From positions 1 to 6,030 of the forward strand of contig JAQTVX010000141.1 of the NCBI GenBank assembly GCA_028706585.1: a stretch of 6,030 bases of DNA. The letters run 5' to 3'. Below are positions 5,016 to 6,030 of the stretch, piece after piece; positions within the stretch are counted from its first letter, which is position 1, and every line of letters begins with the position of its first letter. The notes under the pieces are model-generated. The model did not search any database. It saw only the letters and a program-made list of their open reading frames with translations, and was not told where the DNA came from. The translations under genes and the position numbers were made by a program. Source of the stretch: Candidatus Krumholzibacteriia bacterium. GTDB lineage: Bacteria > Krumholzibacteriota > Krumholzibacteriia > Krumholzibacteriales > Krumholzibacteriaceae.

Positions 5016-5044
5016 AATGTACGCGAAGGCGAACCAGCGTTCAA
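5016..5044 (-). promoter_or_regulatory. Possible promoter giving a near-leaderless DUF116 mRNA
   Basis: On the minus strand TTGAAC (5044-5039) and TACATT (5021-5016) are separated by 17 bases; each matches four of six consensus positions. A start about seven bases further on would fall near 5009, about five bases before ATG 5004. This fits the lack of a Shine-Dalgarno site, but the boxes are weak. Confidence 0.3.
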
Positions 5045-5122
5045 TACAATTCGGGATCCGGAGTGTTGGATGGCTGGTGTTGGCGGGACAGCTCTATGGC
5101 GGTTGTGACCGCTCGGAGACGG

Positions 5123-5136
5123 TTCCATTCATGGAA
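5123..5136. repeat. Perfect 14-base palindrome over the TPR stop codon
   Basis: TTCCAT and ATGGAA are perfect inverted copies around TC, and the element includes the TGA stop of the minus-strand TPR gene (5129-5131). As RNA it gives a five-pair hairpin with a four-base loop. No T-run follows, so it is not a clear terminator. Confidence 0.3.
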
Positions 5137-6028
5137 TCAAGCTGTTGGCGATCTCGCGAGCTTCCTCAGCAAGTGTCTTGTCTCCTTCCCAAGTCCCGGC
5201 GAATCGTTGAAGCGCAACCTTTGCCTCCGATTTCTTTCCCATTCTGATGTACGCGAAGCCGAGATAGTAGCCGGTGATTTGTGGAGCATCCGAGCGCAAG
5301 TAGAGCGATTCAAGCGTTCGCGTCGCGGCGCCAAGATCGCCGGAGTTCATATTGACGATGGCTTCATCCAGCATAGCCTCGGGGTCATCGGGATTGGACG
5401 ACAGGGCCTTGCCGATAGCCTCGGCCGCTTCGCTCCATTTCTTCTCCTTCATGTACGTCTCGCAAAGACCCTTCCATGCCCTCTCGCTTTCGCTATTCTT
5501 GTAGATCGCCAGGCGAAAGTGCTTCTCGGCCTCCAAGACATCGCCGAGGGCTAGATCGGTCAGGCCAAGGTAGCAGTAGAGGTCGTCCGTGGACGAGCCG
5601 AGCGTCCGCGAAGCTTCCAGCGCCTCGTGGGCGTCCGCGTACATGCGCCGCTCATAGGCCGCCTTGCCCAACAGCAAGAGGAGCGAAGGATTCATCGGCT
5701 CCAGCCTGCGTGCTGAAAGCAGCTGAACGTACGCTGAATTCGCATTGCCGTTTCTCAGGTAGGCCTCGGCGAGCAGGATGTTGGCCTCGACGTTATTCGG
5801 ATCGAGCTCCGTCGCTCGCGTCGCATAGTCTTCCGCCGATCTGTTCTGATCCTCCTCGAGGGCGATAGACGCCAGACCGATGAGGGAAGGAATGTGCATC
5901 GGTCTGATGCTGAGAGCGAACCCATATGCGTTCTTCGCTTCGCCGAGCTCTCCCTGCTCCTGGAGACTCTTTCCGAGCAGCTGTTGCGCATCGGCGTCGT
6001 TGGAGTTCAACTCGACGGCCCTGCGGAG
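5129..6028 (-). CDS. TPR-repeat protein (5' end beyond window)
   Basis: The last 299 codons and the stop are visible; the frame stays open to the right edge and the sequence there (LRRAVELNSND) is already inside a repeat, so the true start lies outside. At least seven full 34-residue tetratricopeptide repeats run without gaps; examples are ADAQQLLGKSLQEQGELGEA, VEANILLAEAYLRNGNANSA and ERAWKGLCETYMKEKKWSEA, several ending in the typical LDPNN or SNPDD turns. The chain ends in a short capping helix (KTLAEEAREIANSLIP). It has no catalytic motif, so it is a protein-interaction scaffold; location is unknown because the N-terminus is missing. TPR proteins of this kind often serve in outer-membrane assembly, secretion or exopolysaccharide export, but nothing here selects one. 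It is upstream of DUF116 on the same strand. Confidence 0.9.
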   Translation of the reverse strand, partial: LRRAVELNSNDADAQQLLGKSLQEQGELGEAKNAYGFALSIRPMHIPSLIGLASIALEEDQNRSAEDYATRATELDPNNVEANILLAEAYLRNGNANSAYVQLLSARRLEPMNPSLLLLLGKAAYERRMYADAHEALEASRTLGSSTDDLYCYLGLTDLALGDVLEAEKHFRLAIYKNSESERAWKGLCETYMKEKKWSEAAEAIGKALSSNPDDPEAMLDEAIVNMNSGDLGAATRTLESLYLRSDAPQITGYYLGFAYIRMGKKSEAKVALQRFAGTWEGDKTLAEEAREIANSLIP

Positions 6029-6030
6029 AT

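Noticed and set aside
1..6030. CRISPR array, tRNA or rRNA gene, insertion sequence or attachment site
   Set aside because: I saw no regularly spaced repeats, tRNA-like folds, rRNA sequence, transposase motifs or terminal inverted repeats on either strand.

Overview
This window is an ordinary-looking stretch of bacterial chromosome. It holds seven protein genes, two of them cut by the window edges, and no RNA gene, mobile element or CRISPR array that I can see. The DNA is moderately GC-rich by eye with AT-rich intergenic islands, and Shine-Dalgarno sites are clear before several genes. A lipoprotein-like or secreted TPR protein, an HD-GYP phosphodiesterase, a stand-alone receiver, a two-helix HAMP protein and a DUF116 protein together suggest a diderm, probably anaerobic environmental bacterium (deltaproteobacteria-like or an uncultured candidate phylum). 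That placement is inference; no single gene fixes the taxon.

Layout from left to right: (1) the N-terminal 255 codons of an exported TPR protein, minus strand, running off the left edge; (2) a divergent 154-base intergenic region with two perfect palindromes; (3) an HD-GYP (cyclic-di-GMP phosphodiesterase family) protein, plus strand; (4) a small secreted protein of unknown function, minus strand, with the best sigma70-type promoter in the window and a leader that can fold; (5) a stand-alone CheY-like receiver, plus strand, whose ribosome-binding site lies in a run of eight G; (6) a two-transmembrane, HAMP-like protein on the minus strand whose stop overlaps the receiver gene by 17 bases; (7) a membrane-anchored DUF116 protein, minus strand; (8) the C-terminal 299 codons of a second TPR protein, minus strand, running off the right edge. 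No gene-free stretch exceeds about 225 bases.

Three genes point to signalling: the HD-GYP protein can be expected to hydrolyse cyclic-di-GMP, the receiver to be phosphorylated by a kinase encoded elsewhere, and the HAMP protein to sit in the membrane without a visible output domain. They are not in one operon, so a shared pathway is only a guess. The three right-hand minus-strand genes (TPR, DUF116, HAMP) follow one another with gaps of about 125 bases, and each gap may carry its own promoter or hairpin, so they may be separate units.

I found no clear evidence of a new multi-gene system. The points most worth checking are the DUF116 protein that appears to lack the family's cysteine cluster, the strongly expressed unknown secreted protein with its structured leader, the palindromes upstream of the HD-GYP gene, and the G8 tract at the receiver's ribosome-binding site.
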